Origin: Flavobacteriales bacterium
GTDB taxonomy: Bacteria > Bacteroidota > Bacteroidia > Flavobacteriales > BACL11
Length of the DNA: 64,000 bases
Assembly (NCBI GenBank): GCA_002697505.1
Contig: NZWA01000041.1
Coordinates: 4,633-68,632, forward strand
Reading direction: 5' to 3'
The notes under the pieces were generated by a model. It had not been told where the DNA came from and did no database searches. It worked only from the letters and a program-made list of their open reading frames with translations. Each line of letters begins with the position of its first letter. The first letter of the stretch is position 1. Of this stretch, positions 1 to 7,150 are shown in pieces. A program made the translations under genes and the position numbers.

Positions 1-2
1 AT

Positions 3-1553
3 ATGGGAGAACTACATACTTTTGCGTGCGCTGGGAACTTAAAAGGTATAAAGAAAGCTCTGGCGAATAAAAAACTGCTCCTCGCTCTAGACAAAGAGAA
101 AGGCTGGAGCCCGCTTCATTACGCTTCTCATTATAGCAAAGCTAAAATAGTCCAAGTGATACTAGACGCAGGAATTAGCCCAAATATAAAAAGCAGCCCG
201 CCCCAAGGCAAAAAGCAGAATGATTGGAATCTAGCTTTAGAAGATAACAAAGAAAACAAGATTCCCATAGTATATCCGATGGACGTGGCTGAAGGACCTT
301 TCCGTACTAAAATAATAAATAATCTTATAGCTAAAGGTGGAAGATTCTATGGAGAGGACTTAAGCTTACATCAAGCTGTACAAATGCAGGATATTGATGA
401 AATAGAATGTTTGTTGGAAGACGACGGCGTAAAAATAAACGCTAGAGACATAAGAGGCTGGATGGCTATACATTACGCAGTAGAAGTAGGTAATATGGAA
501 ATACTTAAATTACTTGTCGATAATAAAGCTAATGTAAACGGTTCAACATTTGAACCGGAGCTAGACCAACTTAATCCTTGGGAGATAGCTAATGATAATG
601 AAAACGAAGAAATGTTAAAGTATCTAGTTTCAAAAGGCGCGATGAAGCATAGCTCCAGAGGTCAAGTAAAATATAAAAAATCTATAGACCAAGTTCAAGT
701 CGGCGGGAATAGTGAACCAGAATTTAAAGGTTATGAATACGAGGACACTCCTAAGCAGCCAGAAGGACTACTGGGCAAATTATTCGAGTCTAAATCTGAC
801 AAAATAAAGAGACTAGAGGCGGCAGCCGCGCAGATGAAACAAAAAGAGGATCAGGCCGCCGAAGTTAGAAAGAAAATCCAACAAGAAGAAGAAAAAAAGA
901 AAAGACAGCGAGTTATTAAATGGAAGTGGGGAGAAGACCCTTTTAAACTGAAAGGAGAGTCTTTGGTTTACGATAGCCCCTGCGAAGCCCATACATATTT
1001 CATGGATATTGTCGGGTACTCAAAAAAGAGTACAGCCGAACAGAAAAAAGTCACAGACGAGCTCATATCTTACGTTAAAGGCACTGAAGGATTCCAACAG
1101 GCAAACAGACAGGGTAAGTTAATAATATTGCCTACAGGGGACGGTATGGCGCTCGTATTCTTTAATTCTGTCCACGCTGCGTTCAAGTGTGCGGTGGATG
1201 TCGGAAAAAAGACCTATAAGCACCCACAGATAGGATTGCGCAACGGAGTCTACTCTGGTCCTGTTGTTCCAGTTAAAGATATCAACGACAATCCAAATGT
1301 TTCTGGTTCAGGTATAAATATGGCTCAGAGATGTATGGACGCTGGAGATAACGACCACATACTAATATCCAACGGAGTACATCAATATGTTAATCAAATG
1401 GACATTCCGGGATTAAAGTTTGACGACTGGGGTCCAGTTATAGTAAAACATGGCTCGACAGTTCATATGTGGACTGCCTACGGCCCTAACTTTGGCAGAA
1501 CTGAATTTCCGGATTGGAGAGGTACAAAGAAAGCGGAGTTTAAAACTGAATGA
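3..1553 (+). CDS. Ankyrin-repeat class III nucleotidyl cyclase
   Basis: The protein has 516 residues in three parts. Ankyrin repeats fill about residues 1-215, with helix-turn units such as GWSPLHYAS and GWMAIHYAVEVGN. A charged coiled coil lies at about 262-305, and a class III cyclase domain at about 325-505. The cyclase fold is shown by the metal-binding Asp335 in FMDIVGYS, Asp380 in PTGDGMAL, and the transition-state pair Asn439 and Arg443 in GINMAQR. The purine-specifying Lys and Asp of classical adenylyl cyclases are Leu376 and Asn432 here, so the product may not be cAMP. A soluble cyclic-nucleotide synthase gated through the ankyrin region is inferred. The frame opens at the window edge, so the true start could lie upstream. 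The stop overlaps the next ATG (ATGA). Confidence 0.85.
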   Translation: MGELHTFACAGNLKGIKKALANKKLLLALDKEKGWSPLHYASHYSKAKIVQVILDAGISPNIKSSPPQGKKQNDWNLALEDNKENKIPIVYPMDVAEGPFRTKIINNLIAKGGRFYGEDLSLHQAVQMQDIDEIECLLEDDGVKINARDIRGWMAIHYAVEVGNMEILKLLVDNKANVNGSTFEPELDQLNPWEIANDNENEEMLKYLVSKGAMKHSSRGQVKYKKSIDQVQVGGNSEPEFKGYEYEDTPKQPEGLLGKLFESKSDKIKRLEAAAAQMKQKEDQAAEVRKKIQQEEEKKKRQRVIKWKWGEDPFKLKGESLVYDSPCEAHTYFMDIVGYSKKSTAEQKKVTDELISYVKGTEGFQQANRQGKLIILPTGDGMALVFFNSVHAAFKCAVDVGKKTYKHPQIGLRNGVYSGPVVPVKDINDNPNVSGSGINMAQRCMDAGDNDHILISNGVHQYVNQMDIPGLKFDDWGPVIVKHGSTVHMWTAYGPNFGRTEFPDWRGTKKAEFKTE

Positions 1554-1627
1554 GACTATTAACAGACATCACAAAAGCAATTATAGCTATGCTTATAGCG
1601 TTTTTAATATATTATGCAACAGCATGA
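1550..1627 (+). CDS. 25-residue single-pass membrane peptide
   Basis: This short frame encodes a peptide beginning MRLLTDITKAIIAM. Its core is a run of Ile, Ala, Leu, Met and Phe that is long enough for one membrane helix and ends IYYATA. Its ATG overlaps the cyclase stop as ATGA (1550-1553), and its TGA overlaps the ATG of the following gene as ATGA (1624-1627). This double four-base overlap suggests translational coupling and supports a real gene despite the length. No family is recognised. It could be a membrane effector or regulator working with the cyclase, or a small holin-like peptide; both readings are inference. Confidence 0.55.
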   Translation: MRLLTDITKAIIAMLIAFLIYYATA

Positions 1628-1890
1628 ATCTTGACAAAGAAATAAAATTTTTAGAAAGGTGGACTTTGCGTATTCCGATAGGTGGATTGATTTTATGCTT
1701 CATTCTTCTTTTTCTTTCTACTGGCTGCAGCGGTACTTGGGTGTGGCAGGAAGACTATCCTAAGCATAGAACGATGTCTTTTAAATGTCCGCGCTGGAAC
1801 TACGACGAAGCCTATGACGAGCTTCACCACATTTATACAACTAGACAACATGAACGAATCAAAATTAATGACAAGAAGTCAAGTAAGTGA
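1624..1890 (+). CDS. Small membrane-anchored or lipoprotein-like protein
   Basis: The protein has 88 residues. After a charged N-terminus (MNLDKEIKFLERW) it has a hydrophobic stretch, IPIGGLILCFILLFLSTGC, that ends in a lipobox-like STGC. A polar region with several Trp and Tyr residues and a Lys-rich end follows. It may be a lipoprotein anchored at that Cys or a single-pass membrane protein. The chosen ATG overlaps the stop of the 25-residue peptide gene by ATGA. The frame is open further upstream inside the cyclase gene, but that extension has no supporting start context. The function is unknown; its position suggests a link with the cyclase cluster. Confidence 0.5.
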   Translation: MNLDKEIKFLERWTLRIPIGGLILCFILLFLSTGCSGTWVWQEDYPKHRTMSFKCPRWNYDEAYDELHHIYTTRQHERIKINDKKSSK

Positions 1891-2083
1891 AGAGCTTCTA
1901 AAAAGAGGTTATACTAAAAATGAATACCCCGGTGTTTGGGACACTCCAGATGGAGGAAAGGCGGCTTGGTTTATAGCCGCGAAAAGAGAGGGATTAGATT
2001 TTGATAGAAAAAGTTGGGGGCCAGAAATAACTAAAGCCAAACAAGAGTGGAGGGAGAAAAAGAAAAGTGGCCGCGCAATTTAA
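1850..2083 (+). CDS. Small protein of unknown function
   Basis: The protein has 77 residues from this ATG (MNESKLMTR). Other in-frame ATGs at 1814 and 1868 are possible, and none has a clear Shine-Dalgarno sequence. The protein is hydrophilic and ends in a basic EWREKKKSGRAI tail. A mid-region with YPGVWDTPDGGKAAW resembles no family I can name. It overlaps the lipoprotein-like gene at its start and the HTH gene by 17 bases at its end, so it is probably co-translated with them. Confidence 0.5.
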   Translation: MNESKLMTRSQVSEELLKRGYTKNEYPGVWDTPDGGKAAWFIAAKREGLDFDRKSWGPEITKAKQEWREKKKSGRAI

Positions 2084-2423
2084 TACTTATATAAAAGAGC
2101 TTCGGTCAAAAAAGTTCAAGCAGATTCCAAAACTAGCTGCGATTCTAAAAATAAAATATGAAATGTGGAGGAAAATAGAAAGAGGTATTAATCCACCTCC
2201 TAAAAAAAGTCTGTTAGTTAAGTTTTGCAACTTAGTAGGAGCTAAAGAATACGAAAAGAACCAACTTTTCACATTAGCTAAAAGATGGACGCCTCACCCA
2301 GACACAGGATCTTTAAGGCACCCGGTTTATCACGAAGGGCTAGACAGAGATTGGACCGAGGCAGTCTTAGCAGAAAATACCCCTGACTATACTATTCCTA
2401 AAGAATGGTCTAAATCAAATTAA
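2067..2423 (+). CDS. Helix-turn-helix (XRE-like) protein
   Basis: The protein has 118 residues. Residues about 18-57 (LAAILKIKYEMWRKIERG and onward) have the spacing of a Cro/C1-type helix-turn-helix. The rest is a polar tail with SLRHPVYHEGLDRDW. The start is GTG, preceded by GGGAG at 2052-2056 at suitable distance. It is the last gene of the accessory cluster and meets the minus-strand LamG gene tail to tail with a 4-base overlap. A DNA-binding regulator is likely; its target is not visible. The recognition helix is somewhat divergent. Confidence 0.55.
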   Translation: MAAQFNTYIKELRSKKFKQIPKLAAILKIKYEMWRKIERGINPPPKKSLLVKFCNLVGAKEYEKNQLFTLAKRWTPHPDTGSLRHPVYHEGLDRDWTEAVLAENTPDYTIPKEWSKSN

Positions 2424-3379
2424 CTATCAGGGAAAGCTGAAGAGGGAGCAGTGAAAGCTGCTGTGTATCTAGCGACACCTTTTGTAATTCTTATTTCGTC
2501 AATGTAGCCGCCAAAATAATCATTACCCCCGTCATATTCTTTTCGACCTATATTAATACTATCGTTTAGACCACAGGGTCCTGACGATGTCGCTGATGCC
2601 TCCTCCGAACCGTTTATATATAATTTACAAGACGTACCGTTTCTTACAGCTGCAAAATGATACCAAGTATTAGTCGAAAGTGTTGACGAGCTTAACAAAA
2701 GTACTCTCCCGCCAGATGTCTCAAAGTCAAATCTAAATTTACCTGAAGTCAAAACAAAAGCTTCCCAAGCACCCACAGAAGGGGTTGCAGTTGGCCACTG
2801 AGACATTACGGTGCGATGATCGTCCAAATTTTCAAACCTAAACCATCCTTCGTAGGTAAAGTCTCCTGAACCCATTTGAAAATCTGAGCTAGACGCAATA
2901 TCTAAGAAATCATTTACTCCATCAAATTCAGCACTAGCTCCGCCGAATTTAGATTGAGTTGTAGATATAACTGCGCCGCTTCTAGAAACGGATCGGGAAT
3001 CGGGACCGCTATCGGTAAATGTCGTAGAGCCATTAGATCCGTCAAAATGCAATAACGCTAATATAGAGGAGAAATGTGGGTCCCCGCTACTACCGCCCGG
3101 AGTCCCCTCGTAAAGCCCAGTTAAAGTTATAGGTCTAAATGAACCATCAACAGAATCACCAATTAAACTATCTAGCCCAGCATAATGCAACGAGCTGTAA
3201 TACACTCTACCTAAATGATTTCTAAGAAAAGCGTCGTCAGTAGCATCTCCAGAAGTCAAGACTCCCGTGATGTAAGGTTTGTACCCTGTCAACTCGGCTT
3301 TATTTGGCGCCGAGTGAATCATATTGAGAAGAGTAGTTTTCCCCTCGCCGTTATAAGTTGGATTAGTTCCTTGGCTCAT
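2420..3379 (-). CDS. LamG-domain tail adhesin, minus strand
   Basis: The protein has 319 residues. The N-terminal 105 residues are unlike any other protein in the window. Residues about 108-315 form a concanavalin-like LamG domain, recognisable from LLHFDGSNGSTTFTDSG, QSKFGGASAEFDG, the WYHFAAVRNGTSCKLYING strand and the closing YIDEIRITKGVARYT. The same signature occurs in the + strand cassettes at 34662-47716, so this is a displaced member of that family. It lacks their C-terminal NQARIAKAW module. Carbohydrate or surface binding is the usual role of such domains. The start has AAGGA about ten bases upstream. It follows the MscS-like gene by five bases and is probably co-transcribed with it. 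Confidence 0.7.
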   Translation of the reverse strand: MSQGTNPTYNGEGKTTLLNMIHSAPNKAELTGYKPYITGVLTSGDATDDAFLRNHLGRVYYSSLHYAGLDSLIGDSVDGSFRPITLTGLYEGTPGGSSGDPHFSSILALLHFDGSNGSTTFTDSGPDSRSVSRSGAVISTTQSKFGGASAEFDGVNDFLDIASSSDFQMGSGDFTYEGWFRFENLDDHRTVMSQWPTATPSVGAWEAFVLTSGKFRFDFETSGGRVLLLSSSTLSTNTWYHFAAVRNGTSCKLYINGSEEASATSSGPCGLNDSINIGRKEYDGGNDYFGGYIDEIRITKGVARYTAAFTAPSSAFPDS

Positions 3380-3384
3380 TTAAA

Positions 3385-3879
3385 TTATTTCCTTGTAGTT
3401 CTTTTGTTGTTTTCTTTCTCAACAACTTCTACTTTCATAGGTGACTGCGGTAGAGGTACTTCTTCCCAGCCTACAAATCCCGGATCGCTAGCTTTAGGTA
3501 AATATGGCTCTCCGCCATTCTTAGGAAGAGTCTTTTCAATCGTAAGTTGTTTTAACTGTTCGTTAGGCACCAACATCTTAGTTTTGCGATCTGTCATGTA
3601 AAAAACCGTATTACGAATTCCGACGCGAACTATACGCGCTTGTCGTCCAGAAATATAAATGATGTCATCATTATTAAAATCATTTCCCATAAACACGAGA
3701 ACACCTTGAACAAAATTCATAATCATGTCTTTCGCCATAATTGTTATTATCGCAACGAGAAGTAGCCAGCCGTAATCACCCACCATTTGCTGAGCGAATG
3801 TTTCTGCTTGCTCTTTTGAAATACCTTCCCCTATAACGTTAACGACGTCCGAAGGTTGAATGTTTGTAATCCCGTTCAT
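3385..3879 (-). CDS. MscS-like mechanosensitive channel fragment
   Basis: The protein has 164 residues from the ATG at 3877-3879; an upstream in-frame ATG would add 17 residues but would place the start ahead of the promoter motif. A hydrophobic helix (about 37-49) is followed by MNFVQGVLVFMGNDF, which matches the MscS pore helix and hinge. Residues 67-107 match the MscS beta domain, including ISGRQARIVRVGIRN and the diagnostic LVPNEQL. The tail is Pro- and Lys-rich. Full MscS proteins are about 280 residues with three membrane helices; this one has roughly one plus the pore helix. It could assemble into a minimal channel or co-assemble with and alter the host channel; both are inference. Confidence 0.7.
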   Translation of the reverse strand: MNGITNIQPSDVVNVIGEGISKEQAETFAQQMVGDYGWLLLVAIITIMAKDMIMNFVQGVLVFMGNDFNNDDIIYISGRQARIVRVGIRNTVFYMTDRKTKMLVPNEQLKQLTIEKTLPKNGGEPYLPKASDPGFVGWEEVPLPQSPMKVEVVEKENNKRTTRK

Positions 3880-3892
3880 AACTTTTATAGTA

Positions 3893-3900
3893 ATTACACG
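3893..3900 (-). promoter_or_regulatory. Phage promoter motif CGTGTAAT
   Basis: Read on the minus strand, CGTGTAAT ends 13 bases before the ATG of the MscS-like gene. It is divergent from the motif that serves PhoH, with only six bases between them. Confidence 0.55.
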
Positions 3901-3906
3901 AAAACA

Positions 3907-3914
3907 AGTGTAAA
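3907..3914 (+). promoter_or_regulatory. Phage promoter motif AGTGTAAA
   Basis: AGTGTAAA lies nine bases before the PhoH ATG. There is no room for a normal leader, and no Shine-Dalgarno sequence is visible in between. Confidence 0.6.
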
Positions 3915-3923
3915 ATATAAACG

Positions 3924-4682
3924 ATGGCAAAAGTTAAACGTGCAGGAGACTTTGAATCTCTTGAAGTAACGGACGGTAAGGTCAAAATTCACCAAAGAGA
4001 ACCTATTAAGCCAAAAGATAATTTTTATATAGATGAACTTCCTTGGACAGAAAAACAAAAACGATTTATAGAGTTATCTCTTAGTAAAAACACAAGACTA
4101 ATACTATGTAAAGGCCCAGCCGGAAGCTCTAAGACTTTAACCGCAGTTTATTCTGCGCTTCAGTTATTAAATAACTCTAAAGTATCAGATGTTATATATA
4201 TGCGTTCTGCTGTAGAAAGCTCGGATTCCCGTTTAGGTTTTCTTCCCGGAGATGCAGATGAAAAACTTCATTATTACAACTTACCTTTCATGGACAAGCT
4301 AGATGAGCTTTTAAGTGAAGAAACTGTAAAAAAGCTACAGAAAGAAAAAAGAGTATCTATTCATCCTGTAAACTTCGCTAGAGGTATGAGTTGGAACAGC
4401 AAGGCTATACTTCTTGACGAAGCTCAAAACAGTTCCTTTCGAGAGATAGTCACAGTTCTTACGAGAATAGGGAAATACTCGCGTTGTTTTATTATGGCAG
4501 ACCCAATGCAGACTGATTTAAAAAACGGTAACAGAGGGGGTTTTGAGAGACTTTACGATGCTTTTGATGACGATGAGAGTAGGTCTATGGGTATTCATAC
4601 TTTCGAATTCGACGAAAGTGATATTGTCAGGTCCGAACTTACAAAGTTTATAGTGACAAAAGTTAATCAGATCCCTCTTTAG
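3924..4682 (+). CDS. phoH: PhoH-family ATPase
   Basis: The protein has 252 residues. Walker A is GPAGSSKT at residues 64-71 and Walker B is AILLDEAQN with Asp165 and Glu166. The region before Walker A (LPWTEKQKRFIELSL) and the MADPMQTD motif after Walker B fit the PhoH P-loop family. PhoH proteins are common in marine phages and are predicted RNA-associated ATPases or helicases; the phage role is unsettled. The 3' end overlaps the minus-strand metallopeptidase-like gene by 20 bases. Confidence 0.9.
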   Translation: MAKVKRAGDFESLEVTDGKVKIHQREPIKPKDNFYIDELPWTEKQKRFIELSLSKNTRLILCKGPAGSSKTLTAVYSALQLLNNSKVSDVIYMRSAVESSDSRLGFLPGDADEKLHYYNLPFMDKLDELLSEETVKKLQKEKRVSIHPVNFARGMSWNSKAILLDEAQNSSFREIVTVLTRIGKYSRCFIMADPMQTDLKNGNRGGFERLYDAFDDDESRSMGIHTFEFDESDIVRSELTKFIVTKVNQIPL

Positions 4683-4950
4683 CCCAACCTGCTTTTTTAA
4701 TAATCTTAGCTAATCTAGGAGCAAACTTCCTTACGTCTTTTTCTGGAATGTCCCAAAAGAAGGCGTGAGTAACTTCTTCTATTAAAACACTAAGAGTCCT
4801 GTTTTCCCTAAGAGTTGGGTCTATAAGTATCTTTGGGTCTTTTACTTGTGGATTACAGCAGAGGCCATCAGCGTTATAGCTACGATGGGGTTTTCTCCAC
4901 TTGATTTCATATTCCACACCTTCGCAGTTGGAAAACTTTATATTTTCCAT
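4663..4950 (-). CDS. Metallopeptidase-like small phage protein
   Basis: The protein has 95 residues. Its centre, LSVLIEEVTHAFFWDIPE, aligns with a short phage family that normally carries a zinc-metallopeptidase HExxH helix followed by a conserved acidic and Trp-containing end. Here the first His is Glu: E58-E59-V-T-H62. The C-terminus (FAPRLAKIIKKAGW) matches the usual end of the family. Two adjacent Cys at residues 31-32 could be structural. Zinc binding may be lost or altered. It starts seven bases after its own promoter motif. Confidence 0.55.
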   Translation of the reverse strand: MENIKFSNCEGVEYEIKWRKPHRSYNADGLCCNPQVKDPKILIDPTLRENRTLSVLIEEVTHAFFWDIPEKDVRKFAPRLAKIIKKAGWAKEGSD

Positions 4951-4957
4951 ACTAAAA

Positions 4958-4965
4958 CTTACACT
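4958..4965 (-). promoter_or_regulatory. Phage promoter motif AGTGTAAG
   Basis: On the minus strand AGTGTAAG, preceded by a run of A, ends seven bases before the ATG of the metallopeptidase-like gene. Confidence 0.55.
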
Positions 4966-5002
4966 TTTTTTTGTATATTTTTAAAAAAGTTATAAAATAT
5001 AT

Positions 5003-5010
5003 AGTGTAAA
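5003..5010 (+). promoter_or_regulatory. Phage promoter motif AGTGTAAA
   Basis: AGTGTAAA follows an AT-rich stretch (4981-5002) and lies seven bases before the zinc-ribbon ATG. It is divergent from the motif at 4958-4965. Confidence 0.6.
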
Positions 5011-5017
5011 TAACTTT

Positions 5018-5377
5018 ATGAAGATTTATTGTAGTAGTTGTGGCGCCGGTACTTCCTATTCTATGCAGAAACCCAAGTTCTGCAGTAGTTGCGGGAAATC
5101 TTACATGGCTTCTACTGCGAAGACTAAACCCGTTAGAAAAGTAATCGAACAAACAATAGAAGAAGATTACGATGACGAGGATAATTTTCAAGTAGGTATA
5201 GACTCGTTAGAGTTTGACTTTAAATCTTTTAACTCAAACGTACACAGATTGGGAGATATTGTGGGTAGTGCGACAGAGGGAGACGCAGGAGAATCTAGAG
5301 AAAGAGATGGAAGTTATACAAAAACAAATATTGAGAAGGACTTTCTGAATGATGCTGGGAGCATAAAGAAGTTCTAG
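5018..5377 (+). CDS. Zinc-ribbon protein
   Basis: The protein has 119 residues. Cys5, Cys8, Cys22 and Cys25 form two CxxC knuckles (YCSSCGAG and FCSSCGKSY), a typical zinc ribbon. The remainder is acidic and probably disordered (EEDYDDEDNF). It lies one base upstream of the sigma-factor gene, so a role in phage transcription is plausible, for example as an RNA-polymerase-associated factor. I do not recognise a specific family. Confidence 0.65.
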   Translation: MKIYCSSCGAGTSYSMQKPKFCSSCGKSYMASTAKTKPVRKVIEQTIEEDYDDEDNFQVGIDSLEFDFKSFNSNVHRLGDIVGSATEGDAGESRERDGSYTKTNIEKDFLNDAGSIKKF

Positions 5378-5378
5378 C

Positions 5379-6059
5379 ATGCCAAGAAAAAAGAAGCTAA
5401 AGTTCGAAGACTGTATAGAAAAAATAGACCTCGAAATAAACAAGAGGAGAAGTCGTTGGAACTTAACGGCTTTATCTTGGATGGATTTTGATGATGTTTC
5501 TCAAATTATCAGAATACATATTTTTAAAAAATGGCACCTATATGATCAATCCAAATCTCTTGCGCCTTGGATAAATACTCTGATTTCAAATCAGATTAAA
5601 AACTTAATAAGAAACAATTATGGAAATTATTGCAGGCCATGCTTAAAGTGCGCGGCAGCAGAGTCAGATTCTTTGTGTTATATCTACGGCACTCAATGTT
5701 CTTCATGTCCTTTATTTGCGCAATGGGAAAAAACTAAAAAAGCAGCTTATCTGACTAAATTACCAACGCCCCTAGAATCAGTTCAGCAAGAAACAGAGAA
5801 ACTTGAGCTTCAAGAGTTTGACTTTAACACTGTACTAAAAAGGCTAAACCTTAAACTTAAAAAAGTCTTAAAATCAAATGAGTGGACAGTTTATGAAAAC
5901 TTATATTTAAAAAACAAGACTGAGCAGGAGGTAGCTAAAATTTTAGGATATAAAACCTCAGAGAAAAATCGCAGCCCGGGCTATAAGCAAATAAAAAACA
6001 TTAAAAAATCTATTATCGAAAAAGCTAAAGAAATTATTTCCGAGGATGTAAACATATGA
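5379..6059 (+). CDS. Phage RNA polymerase sigma factor
   Basis: The protein has 226 residues. Residues about 34-80 resemble sigma-70 region 2 (DFDDVSQIIRIHIFKKW, then LAPWINTLISNQIKNLIRNN). Residues about 163-215 resemble the region 4 helix-turn-helix (LKNKTEQEVAKILGYK). Between them lies a Cys-rich insertion with Cys85, 88, 91, 100, 107 and 110, probably a zinc knuckle. It would direct host RNA polymerase to phage promoters; the AGTGTAAT motifs in this window are the obvious candidate targets, though this is inferred. Its ATGA end overlaps the next gene's start. Confidence 0.75.
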   Translation: MPRKKKLKFEDCIEKIDLEINKRRSRWNLTALSWMDFDDVSQIIRIHIFKKWHLYDQSKSLAPWINTLISNQIKNLIRNNYGNYCRPCLKCAAAESDSLCYIYGTQCSSCPLFAQWEKTKKAAYLTKLPTPLESVQQETEKLELQEFDFNTVLKRLNLKLKKVLKSNEWTVYENLYLKNKTEQEVAKILGYKTSEKNRSPGYKQIKNIKKSIIEKAKEIISEDVNI

Positions 6060-7150
6060 AAAAGAAAGACGAAATCATTTTAACCAAAGAGCAGCAAACT
6101 CAGATAGACGACTTGTATGATAACGGAGGCGTTACTGCTATTAAAGAGTTAGTTGCTTTAGTCTTTCCTAATATAGATGAAAAATATAGAGACGGAAGAA
6201 GTGTTTATGGAAAGGCTATAAAAACCTACCTAGCTTCTAGAGGTAAAAAAACTGTCGCCACCTCAGATAAAAAAGAAGCTTACGAGCTATCTCAAGAAGA
6301 AAGAGACTTCTTGTATAATAACTGTACTACGATGAAAGTTTCTGACATGTGCGAAACTTTGTATGGAGAGAAAATAAACCCTTCTGAAATGAGATTTAGG
6401 GCATGTAGCGCATTTGTAAAAACTATTGATGATAAAGTAGTCCTGTCGGAAGTAGTAAGAGAAGTATCTCCTAGCGACTATTTGCCACCCAAAAACGAAA
6501 CCAAAGCTATCGCCAGAATTAATAAGTACGTGCACGAAGGGATAGATAAAAACAATTTAAAAGCTTCTGATAAAAAAAATATTTCTAGACTTATTGCTTA
6601 CATGCATACTTACAGATTTTTACATCAAATATCAAACTATGCATCTCAAGATAATAGAGAACTTTTCGAAAGTAGTTTTGTAAGATATACTCATGATAAG
6701 CCAGACTTGACACAAGAAGAAGTAGACCAGTATATTGTTCTGTCCGCAGAGGTGGTGATAGCTTCAAATATTCAAGTTAGAGTAGAAAGACTTCAAGAGC
6801 TTCTAGATCAAGCTGCCGAAGAAACTGAAGGTAAAAGAATGGCCATGAGTTTAGTTGAGTCTATCAACACAGCGCAAACAGAATATAATCAGTGTGTCAA
6901 CAGACAAACAAAGCTTCTGAATGAGCTGAAAGAAAAAAGAAGCCAAAGACTTAGTAAGCAGATTAAAGAAAACGCATCCATACTCAACTTAGTAGAAATG
7001 TGGAAGGACGAAGAATCTCGCCATAAGATGATTAAACTGGCCGAAATCAGAAAGAAAGCTTTAGAGGAAGAAGTCGAAAGACTTTCTACCATGGACGAAA
7101 TTAAATGTAGGATTATGGGCCTAACAGAAGAGGAGGTCTTGAATGGTTAA
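6056..7150 (+). CDS. Unknown protein, possible small terminase or DNA-binding protein
   Basis: The protein has 364 residues. The N-terminal 130 residues contain several short helical segments of DNA-binding character (LSQEERDFLYNNCTTMKVSD and after). Residues about 225-350 are a long amphipathic, Lys/Glu-rich coiled coil. It is coupled by ATGA to the sigma-factor gene and overlaps the nuclease gene by 8 bases. It sits two genes and a short peptide upstream of the large terminase, where a small terminase subunit would be expected, but there is no diagnostic motif. Confidence 0.45.
   Translation: MKKKDEIILTKEQQTQIDDLYDNGGVTAIKELVALVFPNIDEKYRDGRSVYGKAIKTYLASRGKKTVATSDKKEAYELSQEERDFLYNNCTTMKVSDMCETLYGEKINPSEMRFRACSAFVKTIDDKVVLSEVVREVSPSDYLPPKNETKAIARINKYVHEGIDKNNLKASDKKNISRLIAYMHTYRFLHQISNYASQDNRELFESSFVRYTHDKPDLTQEEVDQYIVLSAEVVIASNIQVRVERLQELLDQAAEETEGKRMAMSLVESINTAQTEYNQCVNRQTKLLNELKEKRSQRLSKQIKENASILNLVEMWKDEESRHKMIKLAEIRKKALEEEVERLSTMDEIKCRIMGLTEEEVLNG

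Noticed and set aside
1450..1623. Longer start for the lipoprotein-like gene inside the cyclase gene
   Set aside because: The extension has no ribosome site, while the ATG at 1624 has an ATGA coupling with the preceding small gene.
3880..3930. Longer start for the MscS-like gene at 3930
   Set aside because: It would place the start upstream of the promoter motif at 3893 and overlap the divergent PhoH start; the added residues have no domain support.
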